DNA of 64,000 nucleotides from positions 10,001-74,000 of the forward strand of contig NC_092192.1 in assembly GCF_043641665.1 (NCBI RefSeq), read 5' to 3'. This DNA comes from Enoplosus armatus. Lineage: Eukaryota; Chordata; Actinopteri; Centrarchiformes; Enoplosidae. The position numbers and the translations under genes were made by a program. The notes beneath the pieces are model-generated. The model ran no database searches and was not told where the DNA came from. It worked only from the letters and a program-made list of their open reading frames with translations. The first letter of the stretch is position 1, and each line of letters opens with the position of its first letter. This document shows, piece after piece, positions 20,970 to 31,100 of this stretch.

Positions 20970-23711
20970 ATGGAAGTCCAGGATGAACTTTTCGATGTCG
21001 GCATTGAGAACACGACCACTGTTCTCGATGCCTTTGAAAAGTTTGACACCATCCAGGAGTTCTTGCAGGCAGACATGTATATGGGACTGCACTCAGCGAC
21101 AATCTCCTATCCACATCATTTCTTGATTTACAAGTTTGATGTGGATGGAGTAGTCGTTGAGTTAGACAAACTGCAAGGACTCCTGGGTGGCATACACCAC
21201 ATCTTCCTCCCCCGCTTCAGGGCCCCCTTGCTAAAGCCACAATACCAAATCCTCAAAAAACATGAGGATTTGACAAAATACAGTCCCGATGGCATCCGTG
21301 CCCTGAAGAACTGTGTCGGGCACACCTTGGTTTATGTGGATGGTGGCTACTATCTGGTGTTGACAGTGGTCCCATCCAACCCCCTAACGCCCGACACAAG
21401 ACTCTTCAGAAGGGACTTGTACACCCCCATGGCAACAGAGTTGCTGAATGAAGTGACAGACAACTTCAGGCAGCTACTGAAAAGCCTCCCGCCAAAAGAC
21501 ATGAGTAGGCCAACTGTTCAAAAACAGGTGTCTCACGACACGAAGAACTACCATGTCTTGAGGCAAGACTCAATGTTCGTTCTCAGCCTCATTGACCAGG
21601 CTGTTGAGAAGGCCAACACCTGCTATTTTATGCAGGTGAAGGCCTATCTTAACCAGTTTGGTCAAAAGGACCCTGAGACATTTGAGCTTTCTGACCTGGC
21701 TGACCCGTCGTCTGTCAGGTCACTTTCGGTGCACATGGCGTGCAAGATTGTGGCCAGGGACCCTGACATCCATGTCCTGTTTTCAAGGTTTGGTTTGCAG
21801 GAAATTGTGGGCCTCAAAGGCACACTCTTTTCTACATTGGGGATGCACGAGGCCAGCAATTTCCAGACCAACCTTGACAACACTGGGCTGGATGTCAGTG
21901 AGGAGTTGTTGGGGGTACTTGGTAAGGAGGGCAAATTGACATTCCTTCAGCTGTATGTGGACTCCCCACATGCACATGTTGACATGCCATTTAAGCACCC
22001 CGTAAATGGTGCAATTGTGACATGTGGGTTGTCCCACCACAACTTTCAATCTGCCCTCCTTACTAGAGCCATCAACTACATCCACCACATGACTGACCTC
22101 AACAGTCGACTTGTCACACAACTGGGGTGCCGCATTGAGCAGGTTGTGAGGTTTGAAGGTGACATCCCAATGTCATTTGACCCTTCAAACCACTACAACC
22201 TGAAATCACTGCAGTACCTCATTGCAGAACACCCAGTCCTCATTCCTTTCAAGGACACGACTTCGGGTGAGGGTGTGGTGATGGTGCTCAAGAAGGTGAT
22301 AGGCTACCTGACTGACACGCTCAGACAGGAGTACTACGCCAGTCAAGGGGTGGCGAGGTTCGATGCCACATGGAAGACCTTCCAGTGCGAGTTGGCACTG
22401 GAAGAGCTCTTCTTTGGCCGGCCTCTGTCACCCCTTGACTTTCCACTGAGTGCAAGCCTGGGGACGAACACGGTCAGCGAGAAAAGCTTGACCAACCACA
22501 GGGGATTCCTGGGCCTGGCACCACACACCAATGCCACTTCTGAGGAGACAAATCCCCCACTCCATCACTGGACGCGGGATGCCTTCCAGAAGTTGCGCAT
22601 AGAGCGCCTTTTCCCCCTGTGCCAGGCCCTGGAATCAGCCCCATCGGTGACCGGAGCAGCACTCATCCGAGTGCTGCTCTGTGATCTTTACAAAAGGAAC
22701 ACACAGCTCCCCCTTTCAGCTCTATGTGGTGACTCACCACCAGGTAGACTGATTGGTGCGTTGCCTCTGGAACCCTTTTGTAAAGATCTTGCCACAAAGG
22801 ACAGCTTTTCTCCACCGTACACATTTGGACGGGCTCGCGTCATTGTGACAAGAGCAGGTCAAGATGTGGAGGATTGTTTACTTAAGGCCTTTGTGGAAGA
22901 AAAATTCTCTTTCTTCCCGGCACTCAAGTTCAGGGACATCAGGGGCAACAGGAAAATGTGGTGGAATGGGAGAGATTATGTCCACCTCCACCTAGGGGAC
23001 CAACAGCCTTCTCCACTCTCCAACGTGGCAGCCATGACCCTGCAGGTCTGCTCGGAGATAGAGAAGCGCTCACTTGCCTACTCCAGGACCCTGGAGAGGT
23101 ACAGGGACCATGGGATGCCCTGGATAGAAAAAGTCCTCTCTCGTCTCCCACCGGCACTGAAGGGAAACATCCTCCTTCAGGTGGTGACCTTCGTCAGCTG
23201 TGTGGGGTTGGTGATGAATGGGGACTACGTGGATTATAACCACCTCCGGGATCTGCTAACTCACATGAGCAATGAGATATCTCAGTCACATCTACAAAAA
23301 ATGCAGATCCTGTCGAGATTTAACCTCCCCCGAGTCTACAACGTGCTTATCTGGAAGATCCATGAGAGCATCCCTGTCCGTGCCCACCCACCTGGTCCAG
23401 CCTTTAAAAAGCCTGTTGCACCTCCCACACCACAGGAGGACATGGACCAGCCTGATGAGGATGTCCAGGCGATTGACGACCTGGATGACATCAGGCCCAT
23501 GGTGGAGTCTGCTGCCATGTGCCTTCCAGCTAACACCTCCAAGCGCTGGACAGACTTGGAGCAGTCCTTCATCAGCCTGGACCCTCACATAAAGCTGGAA
23601 CAGGCCTACCAATTGTACCTTTCCAGCTGCAGGGAGCATAAGGTTCCAGCGAGAACCCATACCGCATTCCAAGTGAAGAGAAACAAGACACTTAGGAAGA
23701 AAAACAAGTAG
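20970..23711 (+). CDS. 913-aa protein of unknown family, single intact exon
   Basis: One open frame from an ATG in strong context (AAAATGG) to TAG, with no frameshift or internal stop. GC content is balanced, unlike the AT-rich flanks. I do not recognise the family. There is no signal peptide, no obvious membrane helix, and no reverse transcriptase (no YxDD or FADD), endonuclease or helicase motif. Visible parts: a long globular region (1-800), an acidic Pro/Asp stretch (about 815-840, with QEDMDQPDEDV), and a C-terminal segment (about 857-913) with KRWTDLEQSFISL, SSCREHKVPARTHTAF and a basic end RNKTLRKKNK. The C-terminal segment has the spacing of a Myb/SANT-like helical DNA-binding domain (weak inference). 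It is flanked by an HDV-like ribozyme and an A-rich tract, so it is likely the main protein of a telomere-associated element. A domesticated host gene is the alternative. Confidence 0.8.
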   Translation: MEVQDELFDVGIENTTTVLDAFEKFDTIQEFLQADMYMGLHSATISYPHHFLIYKFDVDGVVVELDKLQGLLGGIHHIFLPRFRAPLLKPQYQILKKHEDLTKYSPDGIRALKNCVGHTLVYVDGGYYLVLTVVPSNPLTPDTRLFRRDLYTPMATELLNEVTDNFRQLLKSLPPKDMSRPTVQKQVSHDTKNYHVLRQDSMFVLSLIDQAVEKANTCYFMQVKAYLNQFGQKDPETFELSDLADPSSVRSLSVHMACKIVARDPDIHVLFSRFGLQEIVGLKGTLFSTLGMHEASNFQTNLDNTGLDVSEELLGVLGKEGKLTFLQLYVDSPHAHVDMPFKHPVNGAIVTCGLSHHNFQSALLTRAINYIHHMTDLNSRLVTQLGCRIEQVVRFEGDIPMSFDPSNHYNLKSLQYLIAEHPVLIPFKDTTSGEGVVMVLKKVIGYLTDTLRQEYYASQGVARFDATWKTFQCELALEELFFGRPLSPLDFPLSASLGTNTVSEKSLTNHRGFLGLAPHTNATSEETNPPLHHWTRDAFQKLRIERLFPLCQALESAPSVTGAALIRVLLCDLYKRNTQLPLSALCGDSPPGRLIGALPLEPFCKDLATKDSFSPPYTFGRARVIVTRAGQDVEDCLLKAFVEEKFSFFPALKFRDIRGNRKMWWNGRDYVHLHLGDQQPSPLSNVAAMTLQVCSEIEKRSLAYSRTLERYRDHGMPWIEKVLSRLPPALKGNILLQVVTFVSCVGLVMNGDYVDYNHLRDLLTHMSNEISQSHLQKMQILSRFNLPRVYNVLIWKIHESIPVRAHPPGPAFKKPVAPPTPQEDMDQPDEDVQAIDDLDDIRPMVESAAMCLPANTSKRWTDLEQSFISLDPHIKLEQAYQLYLSSCREHKVPARTHTAFQVKRNKTLRKKNK

Positions 23712-24001
23712 ACTACATTTGTTTTGTTTTCTTTTATTTTACACTTTTATTTCAACCATTATGATTATTCCCCACCTACAAGCGGGATGGCTTTTCTTTT
23801 TCAAACATATTATTTATACTTCACATTGATGTATCCCAGACGAAAGCTGGAAGCTACATTGTTATTACTGAGTGTTTGTTCATAACTATGTGTTTTATTA
23901 GTATGGTAGTACAGTAGTATTACAGTTACAATGTTACTGACTGATTGTTCTTCACTGTTTGTGTACATAGTATGATATTGTAGTAGTATAGTAGTTTGAA
24001 A

Positions 24002-24031
24002 CAAAAAAAAAAAAAAAAAAAAAAAAATTTA
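24002..24031 (+). repeat. Poly(A) tail of unit 5
   Basis: About 25 consecutive A residues followed by TTTA, directly before ribozyme 6. The cleanest poly(A) of the array. Confidence 0.88.
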
Positions 24032-24108
24032 CCCCCACATGGACTCTGCCTTGACGTGGCGTGGGGGCTTGCGTGCCTCAGACTCTCTGAGGCCAGACCA
24101 AAGAGTCC
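24032..24108 (+). ncRNA. HDV-like self-cleaving ribozyme, copy 6 (best-formed)
   Basis: P1 is fully Watson-Crick: CCCCCAC (24032-24038) with GTGGGGG (24061-24067). J1/2 AT; P2 GGACTCT (24041-24047) with AGAGTCC (24102-24108); P3 GCC (24048-24050) with GGC (24058-24060) around TTGACGT; P4 GCCTCAGA (24075-24082) with TCTGAGGC (24086-24093). CCAA (24098-24101) carries the predicted catalytic C immediately before P2'. The AT J1/2 and the GCC/GGC P3 also match my memory of the HDV genomic ribozyme. P1.1 could not be assigned with confidence. Confidence 0.8.
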
Positions 24109-24129
24109 ACAACTTACCTGTACAATACT

Positions 24130-24380
24130 TATACTTATACTTACCTCTACCCTGTCAAATACTTATACTTACCTCTACCCTGTAAACCTGTGAACTGCTC
24201 ATACTTACCTGGAACCTGTAAAAGACTTATACTTATCTGGAACCTGTGAACTGCTCATACTTACCTGGAACCTGTAAAAGACTTATACTTACCTGGAACC
24301 TGTGAAACAGTTATACTTACCTGGAACCTGTGAAACAGTTATACTTGACTGAAACCTGTCAACTGCTCGTACTTACCTAG
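24130..24380 (+). repeat. Short copy of the U1-like 28-bp minisatellite
   Basis: Six exact ATACTTACCT cores, four followed by GG, plus variants such as ATACTTATCTGG. It occupies the same position after the ribozyme as the long array at 19300. Confidence 0.85.
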
Positions 24381-25174
24381 ACACTTTCAAATACTTACAC
24401 TTACCTCTACACTTGACCTGTACTGTATCCTTCCCCTGACCATCACATCAGTAGGCAAGCTCAGTGATGTGACCAGGCAGGTGCTGGTCACCTGCCAATC
24501 CACCAAAATGGTCAAAAGTCAAGTGAAATCAAATCGACTCCAAATTGTCCGAAACGTGCTCCTAACCACTTTCTGGGAAGACGATTTTGTTAGGCATTTT
24601 TCACCTCCCTCCACACTTTCGAGATTTTTCGCTTGAAAATCACCCCATTCATTGCGGATGGGGAATTCGTGAAACTCGTATCTCCGCAACGGAACTCGTA
24701 CAGGCTCGTGGTTGGTACCGTTGGAAAGCTCGTACCCGAATTATGGCAGACGAATCATGGTTCCAAGTCTCTAGCACTTACCTGTCAAAAGTTATTCAAC
24801 AAAAACACTCGCCCATTCATATCAATACGAAATTCATATTTCGCCCATATCTCCCGAACCGAACCTCGTACAGTCTCAGAACCAGCATTCGTCTGCCATA
24901 ATTCCACCACGCTGAACACGTAGGAAGTGTCCCCACCTCTCTACGACCAACCGTTCCCGAGATACACACAATTTCCGGTGAAAAAATGACGTAGCTCCGC
25001 ACCGGAAGAGAGTCGGGGGTGCTACCGTTGGAACGGCCGTAGTCGATATAGGGGGGACGTATCTTGGTTTCAAGTGTCTACGACCTTCCTATCACAAGTT
25101 ATTCAAGAATAAGTCATCCTCAAATCAGTCATCGTGGTTTTTACCCCTATTCCCCTTATCCCAACCTAAATTCC

Positions 25175-25870
25175 ACACTAACGGAAGAGGTGAAAGACTA
25201 AAAAATATTGAATACATAGGGCTTTAATTAATTAATTAGTGGCGGGAAACAAAGGGTTAAAGAAATTGATTAGAATTTAATTAAGGGGTTAATACATAGG
25301 GTAATTCATAAAAACATATTTTATAGGTAGCACCAATATGGGTTGAAAGCTAAAAACAATATTGACAGATAGGGAATTGTAAAACAATCAGTAGATAGGG
25401 AATTGTAAAACAATCAGTAGATAAAGGGTTAAAAATATTTGGATAATTTAATACAATGTAGGACACAAAATGGGAACATAATTTATTATTGGGTGGGATG
25501 CAAAACTAAATATAGTACTAAAAGATAGGGAATGATATAACAATCGGCATACAAAGGGTTAACAAAAATTCATAATTTATTTCATAATTAAATACAAACT
25601 TTGGACACAAATTGGGAACATAATTTATTATTAGGAGGGATGTACAATTAAAAACAGTATTAAATAGATAGGGAATTAAAAAACAACTGGAATACAAGGG
25701 GTTAACTGAAGGGGAAAACGAAACTTAGTTTGGCATCAAAGGCAAAAGGGGAACTTGAAACAGAGGTTATAAATAGAGGAGCAGGGGAAAGTCTTTCACT
25801 CTCGCCTCGAACACGGACAAGCAACACCTAGACTGCATTACAGCCGCTGGTTCACATTTTATTGAGTTTT
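25175..25870 (+). repeat. AT-rich segment, second copy
   Basis: Counterpart of 7301-7984, with scattered GGGTTAA motifs and one extra short tandem duplication (ATAGGGAATTGTAAAACAAT, twice, near 25366-25410). No gene supported. Confidence 0.85.
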
Positions 25871-25930
25871 AGTGTGCTTTGGCCTGAAGAAGACCTACAT
25901 TAGGTCGAAACGTCGCCAGACGGGCACACT
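25871..25930 (+). ncRNA. Type I hammerhead-like ribozyme, copy 2
   Basis: Identical to the copy at 7985 except for one A-to-G change in the stem I internal loop (25922-25923 region), so every paired and core position is kept. Core CTGAAGA at 25884-25890; stem II GACCT/AGGTC; GAAA at 25907-25910; expected cleavage after GTC at 25914. The same extra A follows the core. Confidence 0.72.
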
Positions 25931-26127
25931 AATTTGATTTTATACATTTGATACATATATTTTTTTGATTTTTTTTGATTTTTTGATTTTTTGATTTAGA
26001 TTTTTGATTTTTTTTTGTTTTTTCAAGACTAAATAAGTTATTTACATTCAAAAACAAGTTTTATTTCATTTTATTTCATTTAATACTTATAAAAAAACAT
26101 TTCATTAACCCCTTCACCACTGCCATC

Positions 26128-26295
26128 ATGGGTGGATGGGGGAATGAGTGGACCGAGGTTCGCTACGGCAAACGCCGTGGCCAACCTACGGTGCCACAAC
26201 ACTGGGGAGCCAACTGGGGGAGGGCCCGAGCACCACCTGCCCCCAATAGGGGGTGGGGTCCTAACCCACGTCCTAACCCTCAAGGTTGGGCTTAG
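26128..26295 (+). CDS. Small Gly/Trp/Arg-rich ORF, copy 2 (55 aa)
   Basis: Starts at the same GCCATCATGG as copy 1 and matches it closely over the first 49 codons, with one Asn-to-Lys change (RYGNRR to RYGKRR). It then ends NPQGWA at a TAG inside the subtelomeric spacer. Because the two ends differ, only the N-terminal part is likely to be original element sequence. Function unknown. Confidence 0.4.
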   Translation: MGGWGNEWTEVRYGKRRGQPTVPQHWGANWGRARAPPAPNRGWGPNPRPNPQGWA

Positions 26296-27020
26296 GCAAC
26301 ACATCTCACACTGGTTAAGGTCAGGGAAAGGGGCCAGGCTAGTGCGTCGTCAACTAGCAAGCCACCAAAATGCTCAAGAATCAAGTCACATCAAATCCAT
26401 TCCAAATTGCCTGAAACGTGCTCCTAACCACTTTCTGGGAACACCATTTAGTTAGGCATTTTTCACCTCCCTCCACACAATTTTCGCTGGAAATTCACTC
26501 CATTCATTCCGGATGGGGAATTTGGAAAACTTGTATCTCCGGACAGGAACGTCCTACAGACTCGTGCCTGGTACCGTTGGAACGGCAATAGTCGATATAT
26601 GCCAGACGAATGAGTGTTGCAAGTCTCTAGCACCTTCCCTTCAAAAGTTATCACACAAAAACACTTGCCCATTCATATCAATACCAAATCACACTTTGGC
26701 TCATATCTCCCCAACCGAATGTCCTACACACTTCAAACCATGCTCCACCTGCCATAATTACACCACACTGAACACGTAGGAAGTGTCCCCAGCTCTCTAC
26801 GACCTTCCGTTGCTGAGATACACACTTTTGCTACCAAAGGAAGTGACGCATCTCCGCAACGGAAGCTCGTACAGACTCGGGGGTGCTACCGTTGGAAAGC
26901 TTGACCTAATGTGTTTATTCAAAAGTCTTGGTTTCAAGTCTCTACGACCTTGCGTTCAAAAGTTATTAAAGAAATACGAACTGCACCGGGGTGCAATTTC
27001 GGTAAAACCTCCTAATCCCT
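26296..27020. repeat. Last subtelomeric module set
   Basis: Constant spacer, forward module (about 26530-26655), inverted module (about 26700-26825) and forward module (about 26835-26970), then GGTGCAATTTCGGTAAAAC. Right of about 27020 no subtelomeric repeat is seen. Confidence 0.78.
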
Positions 27021-28151
27021 CACATTAACTTAAAGAACAAGTGGTTTGTGTTCTCATCAATACTTAATATTTTTCTTAAATAATTTTTTCTTTCTTAAAT
27101 GTAAGACCATTTACCAGGTCTTCTTTTGGGCCACAAACAATACACACTCAGTACACCATATTTCAGTATCTATCAGTTAGTTTTTTATTCAGTACGGGGG
27201 AGGGGAAAAACAAGAACATATCCTGCTCAGTGCTCCAAAAGCCTTGGGGCCACTTGTGCATCTCCTTATCTGAAAGAACAGGTAGAGGACATATAGACAC
27301 AGTCAAACATAATGTTAACTGGAGATCAAACACTGCTACTGAACACTCTCTCATTGAGGATATCAATTCAATTTTCAATTTAATTCAAGAATTTATTGGC
27401 ATGGCATTTCACATTTCTAGCCAAACCACAATTACAATTATAAACGACAAAGTTAAGTAATGAAATGAACAAACATAGAATGTGAATGACAATATTAGTT
27501 AAATTAATAATTCGAATTTACATTACTTGTATGATTTTCTTGTGTACATTTTTGTACAAGCTTTGCTGGAGGACCCTGACAACAATGTCACTGTCATTGC
27601 CTACAACTACTTCACTGTAATTGTTGTGCATATGACGAATAGAGAACTTAACAGGTCGAAGATTTTTATGTGAAAGAATAACTTTACAAAACATCCAAAA
27701 AAAATATGAATTATGTTGCTGACGAATAAGTTTGCTAACCCTGTTTGCTGATCATTTATATTTCTACACATTTCAACAAAAGACATTCATTTTTGTTGAA
27801 GTACAAAACCCTATGTTAGGACACCTCTGCAGAGACAGGTTAGTCTGTTTGTACACGGTAAGTAAAGAAAATGTTTGTCAAACAACCAATTCAACAAAAG
27901 TCAGTAAAGACAAATTGACTTTAGGGAAACAGTTTGTGACATCATTTCTGTTCAGTACAAACAAGCCTTCACTTATTTATTTTCAGTTGTTGTCAGATAG
28001 TCTCAGAGTGCTGGCCACAGAGCTGATTACTGACTCCTCTCATATACCAGAAACTTTTCTTTTCCAGACATTAAGGATCTGTATCCCTAAAGCGCATTAA
28101 ACAGGTAGATAGTGTCTGGCCTCAGTCTGTGGGAGTTTCTCTTAAAGCACA
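27021..28151. other. Transition from subtelomere to single-copy DNA, no gene seen
   Basis: AT-rich sequence with no recognised repeat and only short random open frames. It immediately precedes the first coding exon of the carnitine acetyltransferase-like gene, so it should hold its promoter and 5' UTR, but no clear element can be pointed to. Confidence 0.5.
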
Positions 28152-31100
28152 ATGTTGACACTTTGCAGCAGAGCTCTGGTAAGTAAAATAACTTCAGTTA
28201 ATTCTATCTATTTACAATATCCATAATGTAGCTTACTGAAATTACAGTACCTACATAACATCATGTTGATACAAATAAAACTACATGTATTTTAATACAT
28301 TCTTGTATCTGTCAGGTAAAGCTGGGGATGGTGATGCCCTGTCACTTGGTGAAACCTGTATCAGCGACTCTGGTTGCTGGTAGAAACATGACTCAGCAGA
28401 AGGGATTGCCTAGTCTGCCTGTCCCCTGTCTGCAGCAGACCTGTGAGCTCTACCTCAGCTTTCTGGAGCCCCTCTTGGAGGTGGACGAGCTGAAGCGTGC
28501 AAAAGAGCTGGTGGAAGAGTTTCAGAAAGCAGGAGGGGTCGGAGAGAGACTGCAGAGAGGCATGGAGAGGAAAGCACGCAACACTGAAAACTGGGTGAGC
28601 TCAACAACTACACCAACAGCTGTAAACACATTTACTGAGACAATGGTGCAAATGTGTTGCTGGGAGTGACCTCCTCATACATTCTGCATTTACTTAGTTT
28701 TACTAAATCAGCAGCTCATTATGCACTCAGCTCCTGGGACTGACCGTTATACACATTCTGCCAGTGAAGGAAGGCTCATAGACAGTTTACATTTCTATAA
28801 GATCTAAGATTGGAAAGAAATCATTCTTACTAAATGATAATGTAATGATTTTGACTTGGCAACACTTATTTCGACATCAGTTAAATGCCACATGAAAAAG
28901 AGAAGTGAAAAGAAAATAAGTGACTATATGAAAACTATATGGAAAATGAGGAGCGTGCACACCACAACGACTGGATTCCATGGAGTCTGGTGTGATACCA
29001 AGGAACCCCAATCAATCCTCAATAAAGAGGAAATCATCCAGCAGATGTACAACAGAAGGAACCCTGACTTTATTTTGCAGAATCCTGGAAATCAATGATC
29101 AGTCGCAGGCTAGGAGGGAGAGGCTGATAATGAGGCTGCGAATGGGAAGCGCTGTGACCTATATTCCTGCAGGTAGTGCAGGAAATGGCTTGAGTTAGTG
29201 ACAATGTCAATATGTCAGATTAACTTTAACTATCTGTACTTTATTTGTAAAAAATGAAGAGTACCACTGAATCAGATGACGATTAACCTCCATTTAAATT
29301 GTCTTTGCCAGTAAGAGCTCTGGCTGAAGTGTGTTGAATGCAGATGTAAAATCTAAGAAGAGAGACCCAGCTGTAGTTTTAATTTTTACTTTTAGTTGTT
29401 TTTGCGTCCATAAACAGGAGGAGGGGGGACCAGTTCAGGTCCAGGCAGGCCTGAGCCAGCCCTAACTATAAGCGTTATCAAAAAGCAAAGTTTTAAGCCT
29501 ACTCTTGAAAGTAGAGAGTGTGTCTGCCTCCCGGACCCAAACTGGGAGCTGATTCCACAGGGCAGGAGAGGAGGGGACAATTAATTTGAATAATTTCATC
29601 ATTGGAGAATACCCACTTTCAGGGTCCTACACATGCAAGTGTTTTATACCCTGAATGGGATGTAAAACAAATGAAAGAGGGAGGATGTTACTGCTTTGCT
29701 TCATGTAAATTAAGATTAAATCAAATTTCACTTCATTTGGTGGCTGACTTTCATTCAGGCATTTGTACAATTTCACCCTTCATTTAGAAGAAGACAATGT
29801 CCAGAATAATTTTACAAGAACTGAAATCACCCCGAAACAACTTATTTACAAAGTCACTTCTGTCCTTTTAATGAACTTTATCTGTCTGTGTATGTCTGTA
29901 TCTGTGTGTCACTTATTGTTTGTAACTGTTTGTAGTTAACAGACTTTTATGTGAGGAACATATATTTTGATCAACGGAAGCCTTTGGTGATTCATTCAAA
30001 CATTGGGGCACTCTTTCCCCAAATGGACTTCAGAGATAAACAGGAACATATAAGGTAAACACCCACACACGCACCTTTAACTTTAACCCAGAATATTATT
30101 CTATAAATGTTCTGATTTTTTTTTCCTCTGATGTGGATGAAAGTTTTGAACAGTTTTCATCTATTTTGATAAAATTGTCTGATAATCATGTTCTATTCAA
30201 AAGTTTAAAAAAAACCATTTATATGAATTACTCTTCATGGAAGTTACTTTTAAACATTTAAATGAATAACCATGTTTTTTATGTTCAGGTATGCTGCCGA
30301 ATTACTAGCAGCTTTTTTGGATGTAAAGACAATGATTGACAAGTGAGTACTTAACTTGTGTGTTAATGTTGTCCTTATCCCTGTGATTATTTTATAGGTT
30401 GTTGTCTTAAACCAGAGATATATAATCAGTTCCCTGAAGAATTTGAATTGGGTTTATTTCCAAGGTGTTTGTAGAAGTTGTAGTATTTGTATTTTGCACA
30501 AAAATACATATGCATTCAAACTTTGTTAGAAATATTGTGTGTGCATTAAACACTATCATATGATGATGATGGATGGTAAACTGTGAGCTGACTGCATCAG
30601 TATTACCTAACTGGTGGAGGCCTTCGGTGGAGGGTAAACTGGAGTCAAAGATGGAGGCAGCGCCAGATGACTCAAAGTAGTGCTAAACATGGATTAAATG
30701 CAGCAACTTCAGGGACATCAATGGCCAAAGTTGTAAATTACATGGATTGGCTGAGTCGATGTTTAATGTTTGTATGTTTTGCAGTGAGACGCTACCAGCT
30801 GAGTACATGAGAGGGAAGCCGCTGTGTATGAAGCAGTATGAGCAGCTGTTGTCATCCTGCCGTATTCCTGGTCTGAAGACGGACTCATTGGTGTTCTACG
30901 CCAAGAGCTCCACACCCCCCAAACATGTCACTGTAATATGCAACAATCAGGTGAGGAGCCTCACATCACTGGTCCAAGTCAAACATCTGTATCTGATCTC
31001 TTCTGGGACCAGCTCCCATATTTATCAAACTTCTAATAATTACACTTACAAACTGTCTTAAGAGCCCATTTTAGGGCGTCCAGGGGGTTTTGCCACCAAT

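Larger units (their letters stand above)
19209..24031 (+). mobile_element. Retroposon-like unit 5, carrying the intact 913-aa ORF
   Basis: Order: ribozyme, U1-like 28-bp minisatellite (about 19300-20000), constant spacer (about 20080-20215), forward/inverted/forward modules (about 20230-20720), one uninterrupted ORF (20970-23711), the shared 3' block (ATTAGTATAGTAGTTT-type), and an A-rich tract (24002-24027). The leader from ribozyme to ATG is about 1.7 kb. The intact intronless ORF, shared 5' and 3' ends and A tail make this the best candidate for the full-length member. Confidence 0.65.
24032..25140 (+). mobile_element. Retroposon-like unit 6, 3'-truncated
   Basis: Ribozyme, short U1-like minisatellite (about 24130-24380), constant spacer and forward/inverted/forward modules (about 24650-25100). 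No ORF or A-rich end is found; at about 25140-25175 it passes into the duplicated AT-rich segment. Very similar to the leader of unit 5 over about 24310-24800. Confidence 0.6.

Noticed and set aside
21128..23672. Several antisense ORFs within the 913-aa gene
   Set aside because: Shadow frames of a GC-balanced coding region; no features of their own.
1..27020. Idea that the region is an integrated telomere-targeting herpesvirus
   Set aside because: Telomeric repeats and a large ORF are present, but there are no viral polymerase, capsid, terminase or protease sequences; ribozyme plus A-tail units fit a retroposon better.
27732..28100. 122-aa ORF upstream of the crat-like gene
   Set aside because: AT-rich, no start context or recognisable motifs, and it overlaps the expected promoter region.
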